This document shows, piece by piece, positions 1 through 13,500 of a DNA stretch of 64,000 bases. Position numbers and translations under genes: made by a program. The DNA is from Spizellomyces sp. 'palustris' (Eukaryota > Chytridiomycota > Chytridiomycetes > Spizellomycetales > Spizellomycetaceae). Position 1 is the stretch's first letter. Every line of letters starts with the position of its first letter. The stretch covers positions 154,715 to 218,714 of the forward strand of contig QEAR01000033.1 of NCBI GenBank assembly GCA_006535965.1. Reading direction: 5' to 3'. The notes below the pieces were generated by a model. It did no database searches. It saw nothing but the letters and a program-made list of their open reading frames with translations, and was not told the origin of the DNA.

Positions 1-139
1 GTAGGCTCTCATCAGCTGTTGTCTTGTCGAGAGAGATGATTTTTTCGTCTGCCATGGCGGCCGCAATGGCCAGTCCTGCTGGTCCAAACCCGACGCAGAG
101 TACATCAAATTGTTCGGGCTGTGATTGCGTGGCAGGCAT
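1..139 (-). CDS. sidA: L-ornithine N5-monooxygenase, 5' end only (SidA-like)
   Basis: Partial gene running off the left edge; the first 46 codons are visible from the ATG at 139. The peptide contains DVLCVGFGPAGLAIAAAM, the FAD-binding GxGPxxLA fingerprint with the wording typical of fungal ornithine N5-hydroxylases (family knowledge: DxxCVGFGPAxLAIA). These enzymes use FAD and NADPH to hydroxylate ornithine, the first committed step of hydroxamate siderophore synthesis. It is divergent from a five-module peptide synthetase starting at 1570, the usual pairing in fungal siderophore loci, which supports the call. The NADPH-binding and substrate regions are outside the window, so a related class B flavin monooxygenase cannot be excluded from sequence alone. 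Confidence 0.75.
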   Translation of the reverse strand, partial: MPATQSQPEQFDVLCVGFGPAGLAIAAAMADEKIISLDKTTADESL

Positions 140-1569
140 CTTGCTCTTGTTGTCTCGTGTGTGAAGGACGTAAAAGATATAAGAAAACGAAAATGATGGG
201 TGCCAAACGATATGTAATGGAAATTATCTATTCTAATGGGTATTGCGGCGTGTTATGCGTGAGGAATAAGTACAAGCTTTCCACACACCAAACAGAGGTG
301 CGCTGTCTTGGTGGGGTAAACGCAAGAGGGTGAATGTATTTAAGAACAAAAAAACGCCAGGGACACGAACAGTGCACTATCCGGCGTCGGCAACAACGAA
401 GCGACAAGTTGAGAATCCATTACGCACTGGGAGTCATGGACTTCCGCCGACGCAATTTTTTTTTAGTGAGTTACCTGTGGAGAAGGGGGCCGAAGACCAT
501 CCCGAACAAAGGACATGGCCGCCTGCGCAAGTCAGTAAGGAAACTCTTTTACACATCCGATTGGCGGACGACGACCGGTGCCAGGAAGCGCAAAAACCAA
601 CATGGACAACGCAAAACCAGCGCATAAGGCGCGTCCGCACGCGTACGCATTGTTTACAATTGGATCGATCCAGTTCATTTGACTGTCTGCTGCGATCGGA
701 CTCTGTCAGCCAATCACGACAAGATAAAGCCACGCGGCCAGAAATTAAAGTTTTTGGAACACTTTTTCGGCACACCCTTCTGTCATTTTCTTGTAAGCGT
801 ATCTGCGCACATTTCATCCAGTCCGTCCGGTCGTCGGTTTGATGCTGACTACCGGGCAGGAAAGCTGGGGCAAATGAATTAATGCAGGAGAAAAAACTTG
901 ATTTGCCTTCCGGTCGGTTCTCCTCACCGAGGTTCTGAGGTGCGGGTGCGTTGAATGCGCCGAGTCTTTTGAGGCGGTGACGATATTGGTACAACCAAGG
1001 AGAGTATTTTGAGTTTTTGGAGGGCTCCGGCGAAAACGAACGCTGATTGGCAGCACCCTCCTTATAACTAACATCTGTAGGGTACGACAAACTTTACGAC
1101 GACTGCCAGGGGACCGAAGGGCCATCTTCTGGACGTAGTATCCGGTTATTTTATGGTTTTTTCAGACAAAATAGAATTCACAAAAAAAAAGTTTGAAAAA
1201 TGTGAATGGGAAATGTGCCTCCTTCTAAGCGGAAAGGTCGCAACACGCTGTGGCAGCCGAACACTGTCGGACACCTCCAGACTGCATGCAGTTGCGACTA
1301 TTTTTTTTTGTTGTTTGCTACTGTAAAGCGATGGCTTACGTCTCAATCCTCTGGTTCTCTGTTTCCCGTTGTCCAGCATTTCTATAATTCGGCATCATCT
1401 ATTGTATCGAGCTACCTGGGGTCAACAACCCTTCTCTGTACCTCTTTAATTACGGCGCATCTCAGAGCCTAATACCAATATCTTTAATTGATCTCTCGGG
1501 ACATTAGCTGCCTTTGTTCTTCAATCTCCCTCGCATCGCCATACGACTCAAGTGTGACCCATTTTCATC
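140..1569. promoter_or_regulatory. Shared divergent promoter region between sidA-like gene and NRPS
   Basis: A 1.4 kb interval separating two divergently transcribed siderophore genes. Short open frames occur on both strands but none resembles a protein. Two HGATAR-type GATA sites are visible (TTATCT at 224-229 and AGATAA at 722-727). GATA factors of the SreA/Urbs1 type repress siderophore genes in other fungi, but this number is not above chance for the length. The last 150 bases before the ATG at 1570 are CT-rich, with no clear TATA box. Co-regulation of the two flanking genes is inferred from arrangement only. Confidence 0.5.
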
Positions 1570-4500
1570 ATGCTCGGACACCCCACACCTTCGTCAGTTG
1601 CTGCTGACCAGCTAATCACGGCCTTTCCAAACTTGAGCGGGAAACTGCCTTCCTCTGCATCTACAGCATCTCATCTTACTGAAGCACTCCATTCGTCGAT
1701 CGATGTGTCGCATTTCGCCCAATCGTGTGCCAAAACCTATGGTCCCAACTCGATGCATGCTGTCATACTTGTCGCATGGGCTCAAATCTTGAAAGGTTAC
1801 GTTGGCGAGCAAGCTGTTGGATTTCACCTAGCGGATCTTGCAAAGAAGCCAGTAATCATACCTACTCGCGTGGAGCTACACTCAGCGCCCAACAATCTAC
1901 ATCTTGTTAATCGAGCGCGTTCCGTTTTAGAGCAGGAAGAAGCGGATACCAGAGTCTCAGCGGATACGGTATTGGCCGTGTGTCTAGATAATATGAATGA
2001 GGGCGAATGGGAAGCCTTTTGCAGCGCTGTTGAGGTCAATCTCTCCGTACGTGAGCTACAAATGTTTATCTCGTAACTGATCTCAGTTAACTGCCATACT
2101 TTATCTAGGCCAAGCTCGTGTTCCTAGTTAACGTTACAAGTACCCAACTGACCTTCCAGCTCACCTGGAACTCAAACCTATTTCCCATTAATCACGGCCT
2201 TCAGCTATTGTCGAAATTCGATTATATTCTGCAATGGACGCTCGCCAATCCAATCGCACATCCATTTGCTCTCGACTTTTCCGCCCTGCCGGATGCGCAA
2301 CTTTCCATTCAAAACCCGAACCCAATCGAGCGAACGAATGTCACAATACCAGGTGCCACTCTATTGCACCACCTTTTTGAACAGACATGTATCCTCTACC
2401 CTCATCGGCTAGCTATCGAGTTTCTTCATTCTATTGAAACCGGCGCGTCTACACGGTACACCTATCAAGAGGTCAACGAAAAAGCCAATCAGCTCGCTCG
2501 GGTTCTCTTGAACCACGGCGTCCAGCCAGATGATATGATTCCGATATACGTAGATCGCTCACCGAATATGTATATTGCCCTCCTTGCGGTCCTCAAGGCC
2601 GGAGCGGCATATGTTCCTCTCGCAAGCGATGCACCTGTGGAGCGAATTGCTTTTGTAGCGGGGGACGTCGCTGCAAACATTATGATCACGGATGCAAAAA
2701 ACGTAGAGCTCTGTTTGGAACACAATGCTTTGAGAGATTTGATACTCGTCAATTTGGACTCGGAAACAGTCCAGTTGGACATGGATGGCCAGGACAAAGA
2801 CAACACGGACTGTTCACGGATTCAACAGGAACATTTAGCCTACGTGATGTACACGTCTGGGTCGACAGGAAAGCCCAAAGGTGTCCAGCTTCAACATGGA
2901 AGTGGAGTTGAAAGTATCCTCGCGCACCATGCCATCATCCCGCACGCATCACCATCCCTCGACGCTGGGGAACGGTTCCTTCAGTTTGCATCTCCGACAT
3001 TTGACGTCTCTGTATTTGAAATATTCTTCCCCTTCTCCCTGGGCATGTGTCTTTGCTCAGCTAGTATGGAGTTGCTTCTAGCTCGACTGGAAGATAGCAT
3101 CAATGCCCTCCATGTCACACACATGGAACTCACCCCCACGGTTGCTGGCTTGGTTACAAGATCAAATGTGCCAGGTGTCAAGGCATTGTTGACCATTGGT
3201 GAGATGTTGACGCAAAAGGTGGTAGACGAGTGGGCTGTGGATGGAAGTTTGCACAATGCCTATGGGCCCACGGAATGTGCCATCCATTGCACCATGGCAG
3301 CTGACTTTGATCCGACGACAAAACCAAGTAATATTGGAATCGCGCTTGATACATGCACGCTCTACGTCATGGGTCAAGAAGAACCGAACGGACCTTCCTT
3401 GTCTGTGGTACCAATAGGATATGTTGGAGAGCTCTATGTTGGTGGTAAACAGGTTGCAAGGGGATATCTCAACCGACCTGAAGCCAATGCAGGCGCTTAC
3501 TTCACTGACCCGCGAAACCCTTCAACCCGAATCTACAAAACGGGAGACTTGGTTCGCCTCCTCCCCAACAACACGCTCGAGTTTATTGGGCGCGTTGCAG
3601 ACGATCAGCAAGTCAAGCTTCGAGGTCAACGGATCGAATTGGGGGAAATCAGCCATGTCGTTGCAGGCGCTCATGCAGGAGTAGTAGACGTGGTGACATC
3701 TGTGATAAATGACGAGCGAGGAGCTGGAGGCAAGATGCTGGTTTCTTTTGTAGCTGTTGGTAATCTGGATTGCGCAGTTGTGGGCGAGTACGAACTCATC
3801 CGCGTTGTGCGACCAAGGGAGGTTGAAGATGCTTGCAAGACATCATCTGCTTCCCATCTCCCGCCTTACATGATTCCAAATGCATTTGTATTCATTGACA
3901 GCGTGCCAAGAAACCTGTCAGGAAAAACGGACCGAAAGCGCCTCGCTAAGGTCTTCTCGGAACTTGACTTGGACGCAATTAGGGACACGGCGCTTTCTAC
4001 CCTGCAAACCGCTGAAGACGAACAAGAGTGGGAGAGGAATGCTACACTATCCACCCTTCGCGAGGTAGTCTGTAAGATGAGCAAGACTCCGCTTAACGGA
4101 GTAACTCTCAAAACATCCATTTTCTCCCTCGGGATTGACTCTTTGGGCGCTATCATTTTGTGTTCCAAACTTCGGGAACGGAATATGCACATCTCTGTCA
4201 CGCAACTGCTCCAGAGTTCCACAATGGAGGAGATTGGCAGAATTCTCGACAGTCATAACGATACAGATCGTGAGAGTTTAACCAGACTGAAGCAACAACG
4301 CGTTACCCTAAAGGAAGAGTTTCTTTCTAACATCAGCGGACTCTCTGCAAGTCTGTCTAACTTGCTGAAGGTTCCAACTAGTAGCATCGAAGACTACTAT
4401 CCCTGTACACCTTTACAAGAGGGTCTACTTGCTGAGACGTTAAAAGACCCCAAGGGTAAGCGGTACTACGATCGAATACTGATACGCGTTGCAAAGAATG

Positions 4501-7500
4501 TCACAGCGGACTCGCTTCGTCGAGCGTGGGAACATCTAACGGCGGCAAATCCCATCCTGAGGACTGGATTCACAAGTGCGGACGGTGTTCTTAACAAGAA
4601 TGCGTCTTGGACATTCCTTCAGCTTGTTTGGGAACCCGGATCTTGTCCACGGCATGGGGAGAATTCGTTTTCTGTCGCAGAGGTTGAGGACGAGGGTGAA
4701 GTGGCAGGTGTCATGGAAGAGTTTCAAAAGAGAAGCACTTTACAGTTTGAATCTTTACATATCCCACCGGTAACTGCGATGTTTGCAACCGTCAGGTCTG
4801 GCGGTAGTAGCTACCTGGCCATCATGGTCCACCATGCCGTTTATGACGGTTGGTGTGTGCCTCTAATGTTACGAGATTTGGAGGCCTACCTTTCTTTACA
4901 ATCGCCACTACCTCGCCCGGCGTTCCGGAACATTGTAGAGCACCATTTCTCAACGCCGGCGGTGGAGACCACTACCTCGGTCAATTATTGGAAGACGTAC
5001 CTCGCAGATCTTCCATCCCTTGAACCTTTTCCGACTCTCACGTCCACTACGAGACCTCCAGTAAAAGATATCCACATATCTTCGCGCGTGGCTGCTCTGA
5101 CGACTTCTATCATTGAAGGGTATTGCCGCGCCCTGAGAATAACACCCCAAACGCTCGCCCAAGCGACATGGGCCAAACTTCTTGCTCTCTATACTGGACA
5201 ACAGGATGTCATTTTCGGGTCGACTCTATCCGGTCGGAATATACCCGTCGATGGAATCGAAGCTGTCATGGGACCGTGTATCCATCTAGCACCCGTTCGA
5301 GTCATTGTGTCCAATGACGATCTTGGCATGTTTCAAGCGATTCAAAAGGATGGTGCGGAGATGTTGGACCATTCTGCGGTGCATTTGCGAGTTTTGGCTG
5401 AGAGTGTTGGACGGGGCGGGATGGGTGGTCATGGCTTATTTGACACTTGGGTTGTCTACCAAAAGGTCGACTATGTTGCGACTGAGAATAAGCGGATGCT
5501 GGAGGTTGTTGACACGGACGATGCCTTTGAGGTGGGTCTTTGTTCAGTTTAAATTCTTTCGTACGGTACCGGTCTATATCAACTTTGTACACAGGACAAA
5601 ATCATGATTGAAATTGATCCGAATGGTGACAAGTTTCTTATCCGCGCTCGTTGTAAAGCGGACACAATTCCTCCCTCCCACGTCGATACTCTATTGGAAC
5701 AATATGAGAACACTTTGCTGGATATTATTGAAAGGACAGCTCCTGCTGGTTTCTTCTCTTCTCCCATTCAACGGGCGGTTTCGAGTCGTACATCACTGCT
5801 CAAACCCTCCCCATGCACGGTACCAGCATCCGCTCCCTTGATGCACCAGTACGTTGAACGCTGGGCACGGGAGACACCTGACTGTCCAGCGCTCGAATTT
5901 CTCTGGGAAAATGAAGAGGCCGTGCCAAAGATCGAGTCTATTACCTACAATTCCCTCAATGAGCAAGCCAACCGTATCGCGAACCATCTGATATCATTTA
6001 ACCTTCCTTTGGAATCTATTATCCCCATCTGCTTTGACAAGACTCCGCTGATGTACATCGCCATTCTTGGGGTGTTGAAGGCAGGGTGCGCTTTTCTCCC
6101 GATTGAGCCGGGCACGCCAGCTGAACGTGTACAGTTCATTCTGCGCGATGCAGGCGCAAAGGTGGTGGTTACTGTGGGCGCGTTCAAGACTTTAATGGTT
6201 GACAGTGGGGTAGAAATCGTTTGTTTGGATCAAATCGAGTTAAAGGATCGGAGAGGGAACCCGGATGTACAGCTAACCCCAGGAACATTGGCTTACGTCC
6301 TCTACACATCCGGTACAACGGGGCAACCCAAAGGTGTCATGATTGAGCACGGTAATGTGATGAGTAATCTCGAGGCTCTTCAACATCTCTACCCACCGGC
6401 CGACCCAACCACGTCCCGAATGCTGCAATTTGCGACATACACGTTTGACGTCTCCGTTTTTGAAATCTTTTACGCATTCGCGGGTGGCATGACGCTCTGT
6501 TCGGCTTTGAAAATACTCATGCTGGGTGATTTGGAGGGTACGATTCGGGCACTTGTGCCTACGCATTTGGATTTGACTTCCACGGCTGCTGGGTTGATTC
6601 AGCGGGACCATGTTCCTTCGGTCATGGTGTTGATCCAAACGGGTGAAGCACTTACGAGGCGGGTCCATGATGAGTGGACTGGTGCCGACGGTGTGACACT
6701 GATTGATGCATACGGGCCCACGGAGACGACGAATGTTTGCGTAGTATATTGTGGAGTGGAGCGGGAGACCCGGTTAGGTTGCATTGGTGAACCGTTAGAC
6801 TCGTGTTCGGCCATGGTGGTTGATTTCAATGATGAGAAGATGAAGGTGCTGCCTCTGGGATGTGTTGGGGAGTTGTGTATAGGGGGACCCCAAGTGGGGA
6901 GAGGGTACCTCAACCGACCCGATTTGACTGACGCCAAATTCCGAGATATCCCAAATATGGGTCGAGTGTATCGTACGGGTGACGTAGTCCGCATACTCCC
7001 TTCGGGAGAGATACAGTATCTTGGCCGTAAAGACGAACAAATCAAGTTGAATGGACTTCGAATCGAATTGGGAGAGATTAACGCGGTTTTGGTCCGGAGT
7101 AGTGGTGGTAAGATCAGGGACGCTGTTACGGTTCTTGGGCGGCGGGAGGGTGGGAGGGATGTGTTGGTTTCGTTTTTGGCTTTGGGGGGTCATCAGACCT
7201 GTAGCATTCTCTCGCCAGACGAGACCGTGCGAGACATTATTGAAAAGGCCGTAGAAGAGTGTCGCCGGACGTTACCCTATTACATGGTACCGAACGCAGT
7301 TCTTCCGCTCACAGAATTACCGAGAGGATCAGCAGGCAAGGTGGATCGCAACGCTCTCAAAGTCATCTATGAGACAATAGATACGGAGCTTTTGGGCGTC
7401 TTGTCCTCGTCCGCTACACAGGATCCATTGGCTGTGAAGGCGTCAAGTGAACCCTGGGGTCCGACGGAACTCGTCCTCCGATCGCACATCTCATCGATTT

Positions 7501-10500
7501 CCCACGTCCCCGAGGCGGACATTGCCCGCACCACCTCCATCTTCCATCTAGGCTTGGATTCTATCAGCGCCATCCAGCTCTCTGCCAAACTCAAGCAATT
7601 CAACCTTCACCTCACTATGATTGACATCATGCAGAATCCCACGATCGATCGGATGGCTGCTCTAGTTGATGCGCAGGCTGGGGTGAAAGATCATGTGTCA
7701 GATGAGCGTGCGCTGGATGTTATCCGCGATACGATCCAAAAGTTTGATCGTCTTGTCCGGGCACATGTCACGGAAGTGTTGGATGGGAAGGTGGATGATA
7801 TTGCGGCCATTCGACCTTGCACGCCCATGCAGGAAAGCATGTTGGGACAAACGATGCGAGGTGGGGGATACATGAATTATCATGTCTTTGAGATTTCCCC
7901 GCATGTCGATGCGAAAAAGTTACAAATGGCTTGGGAGGAGGTTGTGGAGCTGAATGAGGTGTTGAGGACCGGGTTTGTCCCGGTTGGGGATGTGGACGGT
8001 GCTGAATGGCTGTTTGCCCAGGTTATTTGGAATAAGAGACAAGTGGTGTGGGGGGATGGGGAGAGTGGGGAGGATATTGAAGTAAGTCCCTTTATTTATT
8101 CTGAATTATGTGAGTTGTGAACTGACCATATGTCGTTTATTAGAAGACTATTGCCAATATCCTGCAAACAGCGTGTCCTGATCTGCTATCCGGTCGTCCG
8201 CCTCTCTCGCTCACCTACCTCAACAGCCCAACAAACCCTTACTTGATCCTCTCCATCCACCACGCGCTCTACGATGGGCGCTCCCTCCGTCTCATTCTCG
8301 ACCAAGTCCGCGCACACTATAATGGAGACGCGATCAAAGAACCGCCTTCTTTTTCATGGGCTCTTGAACGGATTTTAGCACAGAGTGGCGAGGACGTGCG
8401 GGCCGAGAGGATGTGGAAAGATGTTTTAGATGGATTTGAACCGGTTGCCTTCCCGGATGTTTCTGGGCGAGGGGGAGTCAAGGAGGATGGACATACCGTT
8501 GTTGTGAGGAACGTGCGAGTTGGCTTGGATGCTGTTGAGAGGGCATGTCGAGGTCTGTGAATGTGATGTCTGCGAACGCGATGTTGACGCTATGGAAATG
8601 GTGATTGACTTGATTTTGTCCTTGTTTTTGCAGAGATGGACACGACACTCCAAGCCCTTGGTATGGCCACCTGGTCCAAGCTCCTTTCCACCTACACGGG
8701 AACGCCAGACACCGCCTTTGGAGTTGTCCTCTCTGGCCGAACCGACGCAACCCAATCCTGGAACGATATCATTGGGCCGTGTCTCAATACCGTTCCGTGT
8801 CGCATTATCTTTTCCGACGAAACCATGACGCACAGGTCACTTGTCCAAAAGGTGCAAAAGATTTATACGGATCTGTTGCGGTACCAGCATACCCCTCTAA
8901 GAAAGATCCAAAAATGGGCTGGAGTGAGCGATGGGCGCGCCTTGTTTGATACGCTTTTTGTGTTTGATCGGGTTGAGGTTGGTGCTGGTGAGGAGTTGTG
9001 GAGGAGTGTGCGAGGGGTTGGTGAGGTTGAGGTAGCGTATAAAAATGTCCCTTTGTCGCAAGTTGTATTCATGTGTCATAACCTGCTGTTACAGTCTGTC
9101 GTTGCAGTTGAGCTCCAAGCAAGGTCGGACGGAACCCTCGCCATTGAAATCGCATGCAAAAGCGGTATGGTATCCGCAGAGCAGGCAGGTTTACTAGCCG
9201 AGCAATTCGAGTCGACTCTCGTAGATGCCATGACCCACCCGGACTCGAATATGAAAGAACCGATCCACCCACCGCATCTTCTTTCGATTTACAATCCACT
9301 GGCACAAGCCAATGATGTTCCCTCCCAGATTACGTTCATGCATAGCTGGCTAGAATACCACGCAGCACACAAACCCACGGGCCTTGCACTGGAGTTCGCG
9401 ATGGATATTACCGAAACTCATTGTAGAACGCTTCAATGGACCTACGAAGAGCTGAATCACCACGCGAACCGTATTGCGCATTTTCTGCGATCGAGGGGCG
9501 TAGGTGTCGAGGACATGGTCCCAGTCTGCATACCACGCTCGCCGCTCATGTATGCAGCAATGATGGGTGTATCAAAAGCGGGAGCAGCGTACGTGCCTGT
9601 TGATCCTGACGCACCGGCGGAACGGAAGCGGTTTGTCATACGAGATACGCACGCAACTCTTGTTTTGAGCGTTGAGAGGCAATATGTGGATTTACATTTT
9701 GGGGATGTGGAGGTCGTGCCTTTGGATGTGCGATACATTCAAGCGCAAATCAACGCTCAACCGAGGTGGAATCCCGTTATTGATGGATTGTCGGCTGGGG
9801 ATTTAGCGTATGTTTTATATACATCCGGAACAACAGGGACACCCAAAGGTGTGTTGGTCCAGCACAGTAACGTTGTGCAGAGTATTTCATCCTTCAAGAA
9901 GGTGATACCCTTCACCCCAACGTCTCGGTTTCTCCAGTTTGCATCCTGCGCGTTCGATGTATCCATTTTCGAGTCACTTGTTTCATGGAGTGTGGGAATT
10001 TGTCTGTGCAGTGCACCCAAGGACGTTCTGTTGAAGGATTTGGAACTCGCCATACGGTCCCTGAATGTTTCGCATGCGGATTTGACGCCGAGTGTCGCGG
10101 GGCTTGTCCATCGATCCAATGTGCCTACTCTTGAGGTGCTTGTGACGGGTGGGGAAGCATTAACGCAGCAGGTGTTGGCCGAGTGGGGTCCTGACCAAAA
10201 TATTTATAATGCGTATGGGCCGACGGAGGCGACGATTGGGTGTACGATGTTGGCGGGGGTCAAGGTGACGGACAAGACAATCAACATTGGACGGCCTTTT
10301 GGGAATGTTTCCGCGTTTGTCATGGGGGTTGGTGGGCTATTGTCGCCTGTGTTGAAGGGTGGGGTAGGGGAATTATGTGTGGGTGGCCCGCTGGTTGCAC
10401 GGGGGTACCTCAATCAACCTCAATTGACTGCCCAAAAGTTTGTAGAATGGAGGGATCCAATCACAACGAGATCTCACAGGCTATACAAAACGGGTGACCT

Positions 10501-13500
10501 TGTCCGCATGATGCCAGATGGGACGCTCGAATTCCAAGGTCGGGCCGACCAACAAGTCAAACTAAACGGTATCCGAATTGAAGTCGATGAGATTTCGCAT
10601 GTGGTCAAATCCAGTTGTGCGGATGTGAAGGCTGTTGTGACGCTTTTACTCAAGCATCCCGAGCAAGCCAAGAAACAGATTGTATCGTTTGTCGCGTGCA
10701 CGTCGTTGGGTGAGGGGGACATGCTCGTAGGCAAGTCACAGAAACGGGACAAGATAATTGCGACGATTTTAGAGGGAACTAGAAGGATACTCCCTCTTTA
10801 CATGGTGCCCGCTCATATTCTCGTGGTGACCCACATTCCACTGGGTGCAACCGGGAAAACGGATACAAAAGCACTCGGTAAGCTCTTTGAAACCGCTACG
10901 CCAAGCATGATCAGAAGCGACAGCGGGTATGGCATCACAAGCAAAGAATGGACACAAACAGAAACGACAATCCGAACCGTTCTCGCTACCGTGTCCAACA
11001 CGTCCGCCAAAGACATTACTCACTCTACCACCTTGTTCGAACTCGGCCTGGATTCACTGAGTGCCATTCTCGTTTCATCCCGGTTACGGTCTCATGGTAT
11101 GGATCTTAGTGTATCGGATATGCTACAAGTACCGAGTGTTACTGGGATGGCCACCCTCGCGGATCGGAACCGAGGAAAAGAAGAGGTTCAGAATCCATTG
11201 TTGCGGGGTCAACAGGTTGTAGTAGATTTCAACCGCGTGCATCGACAAGAGATTTTAGAGCAGGTGGGAGACGTAGATGTGGTTGGGGTTTATCCGTGTA
11301 CGCCGTTGCAAGAGGGCATGATTGCGGCTAGTATCGCGACACCGGGGTTATATGTGAATCATTTTGTGTTTACCTTGGAAAAAAATGTCGTTCCGGAGCG
11401 ACTTGAAGCGGCTTGGTTGGCCGTGTGTCATGCCAACGAGGTGCTCCGAACCGGGTTTTGCGGTGTGCGGGATGGGTTTGCGCAAGTTGTTTATAAGCAT
11501 GTTGGGGAGGTATGGTCTACCAACACATGTCAAGAATGGGAAGACGTGCTTGAGAGTGTTCGGTCCTACAAGGATCAATTAGAGTTTAGTCTTTTGACAC
11601 CTCCCATTCGTATTCGGTATGTTGGGTCACCATCTGGGTCTCAATGTGTGCTTTCACTTCATCATGCCTTGTACGACGGGTGGAGTTTGGGATTGCTTTT
11701 CGAGGATGTGCAGAGGGTCTACATGGCAGACACGGCACTGCCACTGTCTCGACCCCCGTTTTCGCAGTGTGTAGAGTACGTACTGGGCGTCTCATCCGAT
11801 GATGCGCAAGCGTTTTGGGTACGGGAGCTGGAAGGGTGTTGTGGAACGCGGTTCCCGGATTTGAGTGGACAGAGGGTTTTGGAAGGGGATATTGATACCG
11901 AGTACGTTATTCAAGAAAGGTCCCGTCATACCATGGTGACTTTGGAAGATTTTTGCAAAGTGACGGGTACGACACTGTTGGCGCTATTCCAACTCGCGTA
12001 TGCAAAACTCTTGTCAACGTACCTCTCTACGACGGATATTGTTTTCGGACATGTGATCTCGGGGCGTACGCTTCCAATACCCGACATTGAATCCATTCTT
12101 GGCCCGACGTTTAATACCCTTCCCTGTCGGATTCGATTGGATGGATCGAATACCGAGGCGTTGAGCAATCTGCAAAAAGGAAATGCGGCCGTGTTGCCGT
12201 ATCAGACGGTTGGGTTGCGCCAAGTGCAAAAATGGGTAAAGAGTACGAGTTTATTTGATACCTTGTTTGTTTATATGAAAGGGCGGGATGATGTCGGTGG
12301 GGTTTGGAAGCATGTTATGGGGGACGCCAAAGTGGATGTGGGTATACTTGCCTTTATGAAACATGTGTGTGTGTGTGAGACTCATTCTTGTGTTTTTAGT
12401 ACCCACTTTCCATTGAAGTCGAATCCACATCCACATCCCTCACCCTCCGCCTCGCGTCCAAAACCTCCATCGTATCCACCGCGCACGCACACACCTTTCT
12501 CGCTCAACTCGATGACGTGATCCACTCTATTATCACGAACCCGGATGCACCCGCCAAGCATCTCCTCATCCCACCTGACCGCCTCTCCATTGCAAACCAC
12601 CCTCCAAAGCAAATTGCACCGTCTGTTTTGCATGCGAGGTTTGAGGGGCATGTAGAGAGGATACCACACGCGCCGGCATTGTATTGGTATGATCGTGTCG
12701 ATGCCACACCAACCCTGTATACTTATGCGGAACTTGATCGGCTGGCGAATCACATGGCGGGGTGGGTGGCATCCAAAACGGATACAGAGGTGGTAGGCAT
12801 CAGTTTGGAAAAAGGCGTGCTCATGTATGTTGCTTTATTGGGGGTACTGAAAGCCGGACGAGCATTTGTGATGGTGGATCGAGATTTACCCGTCGAGCGG
12901 AAGCGGTTCATGGTTCGTGAATGTGGGGGTGTGGTTGTTGTGGGATCTTTGGATGTGGATGTGTTCAATGGGTTGATACCCTTGGTCTTGGATTCCACCG
13001 ATACGCTGAATGGACATGCACGGTCAAACACGTCGACTGAGCATACACGATCAAACACGTTGAAAAAAACGAATATAGCATACGTGCTGTATACATCGGG
13101 TACGACGGGACACCCAAAAGGCGTTCAAATCACCCACGACAATGCCGTCCATGCATTACACGCCTTTACCAATTCCATACCATGGAAACCAACCTCCCGC
13201 TTCCTCCAATTCGCAACATGTTCATTCGATGTATGTATTTTTGAGCTTTTTTTTGCGTTTTCGTGTGGGTTTGCTGTTTGTTCTGCGCCAAAGGATGTCC
13301 TTTTAGGGGATCTTGAGGGGGCTCTACGTGGGATGCGTATCACGCATGTGGATTTGACGCCTTCAGTAGCGGTACTGGTGCGGAGGGATCAAGTTTCTGT
13401 TGAGGTGCTCGTGACGGGTGGAGAGGCGTTAACGGCGCGAGTTGTGGATGAGTGGGGTGGACGGGATGATGTGGTTTTGGTTAATGCGTATGGACCGACT

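Noticed and set aside
224-727. GATA-factor sites as evidence of iron regulation
   Set aside because: Two HGATAR sites in 1.4 kb is not more than chance would give; listed only as a description.
434-1090. 218-codon minus-strand frame in the sidA-NRPS spacer
   Set aside because: No family features and it overlaps several other frames of similar quality; the spacer is better read as promoter.
9032-9094. Reading the NRPS straight through 21 in-frame codons here (and through 15605-15664)
   Set aside because: GT and AG lie at the expected positions, and the equivalent sites in the other modules are interrupted by obligatory introns. The read-through peptide matches nothing in sister modules.
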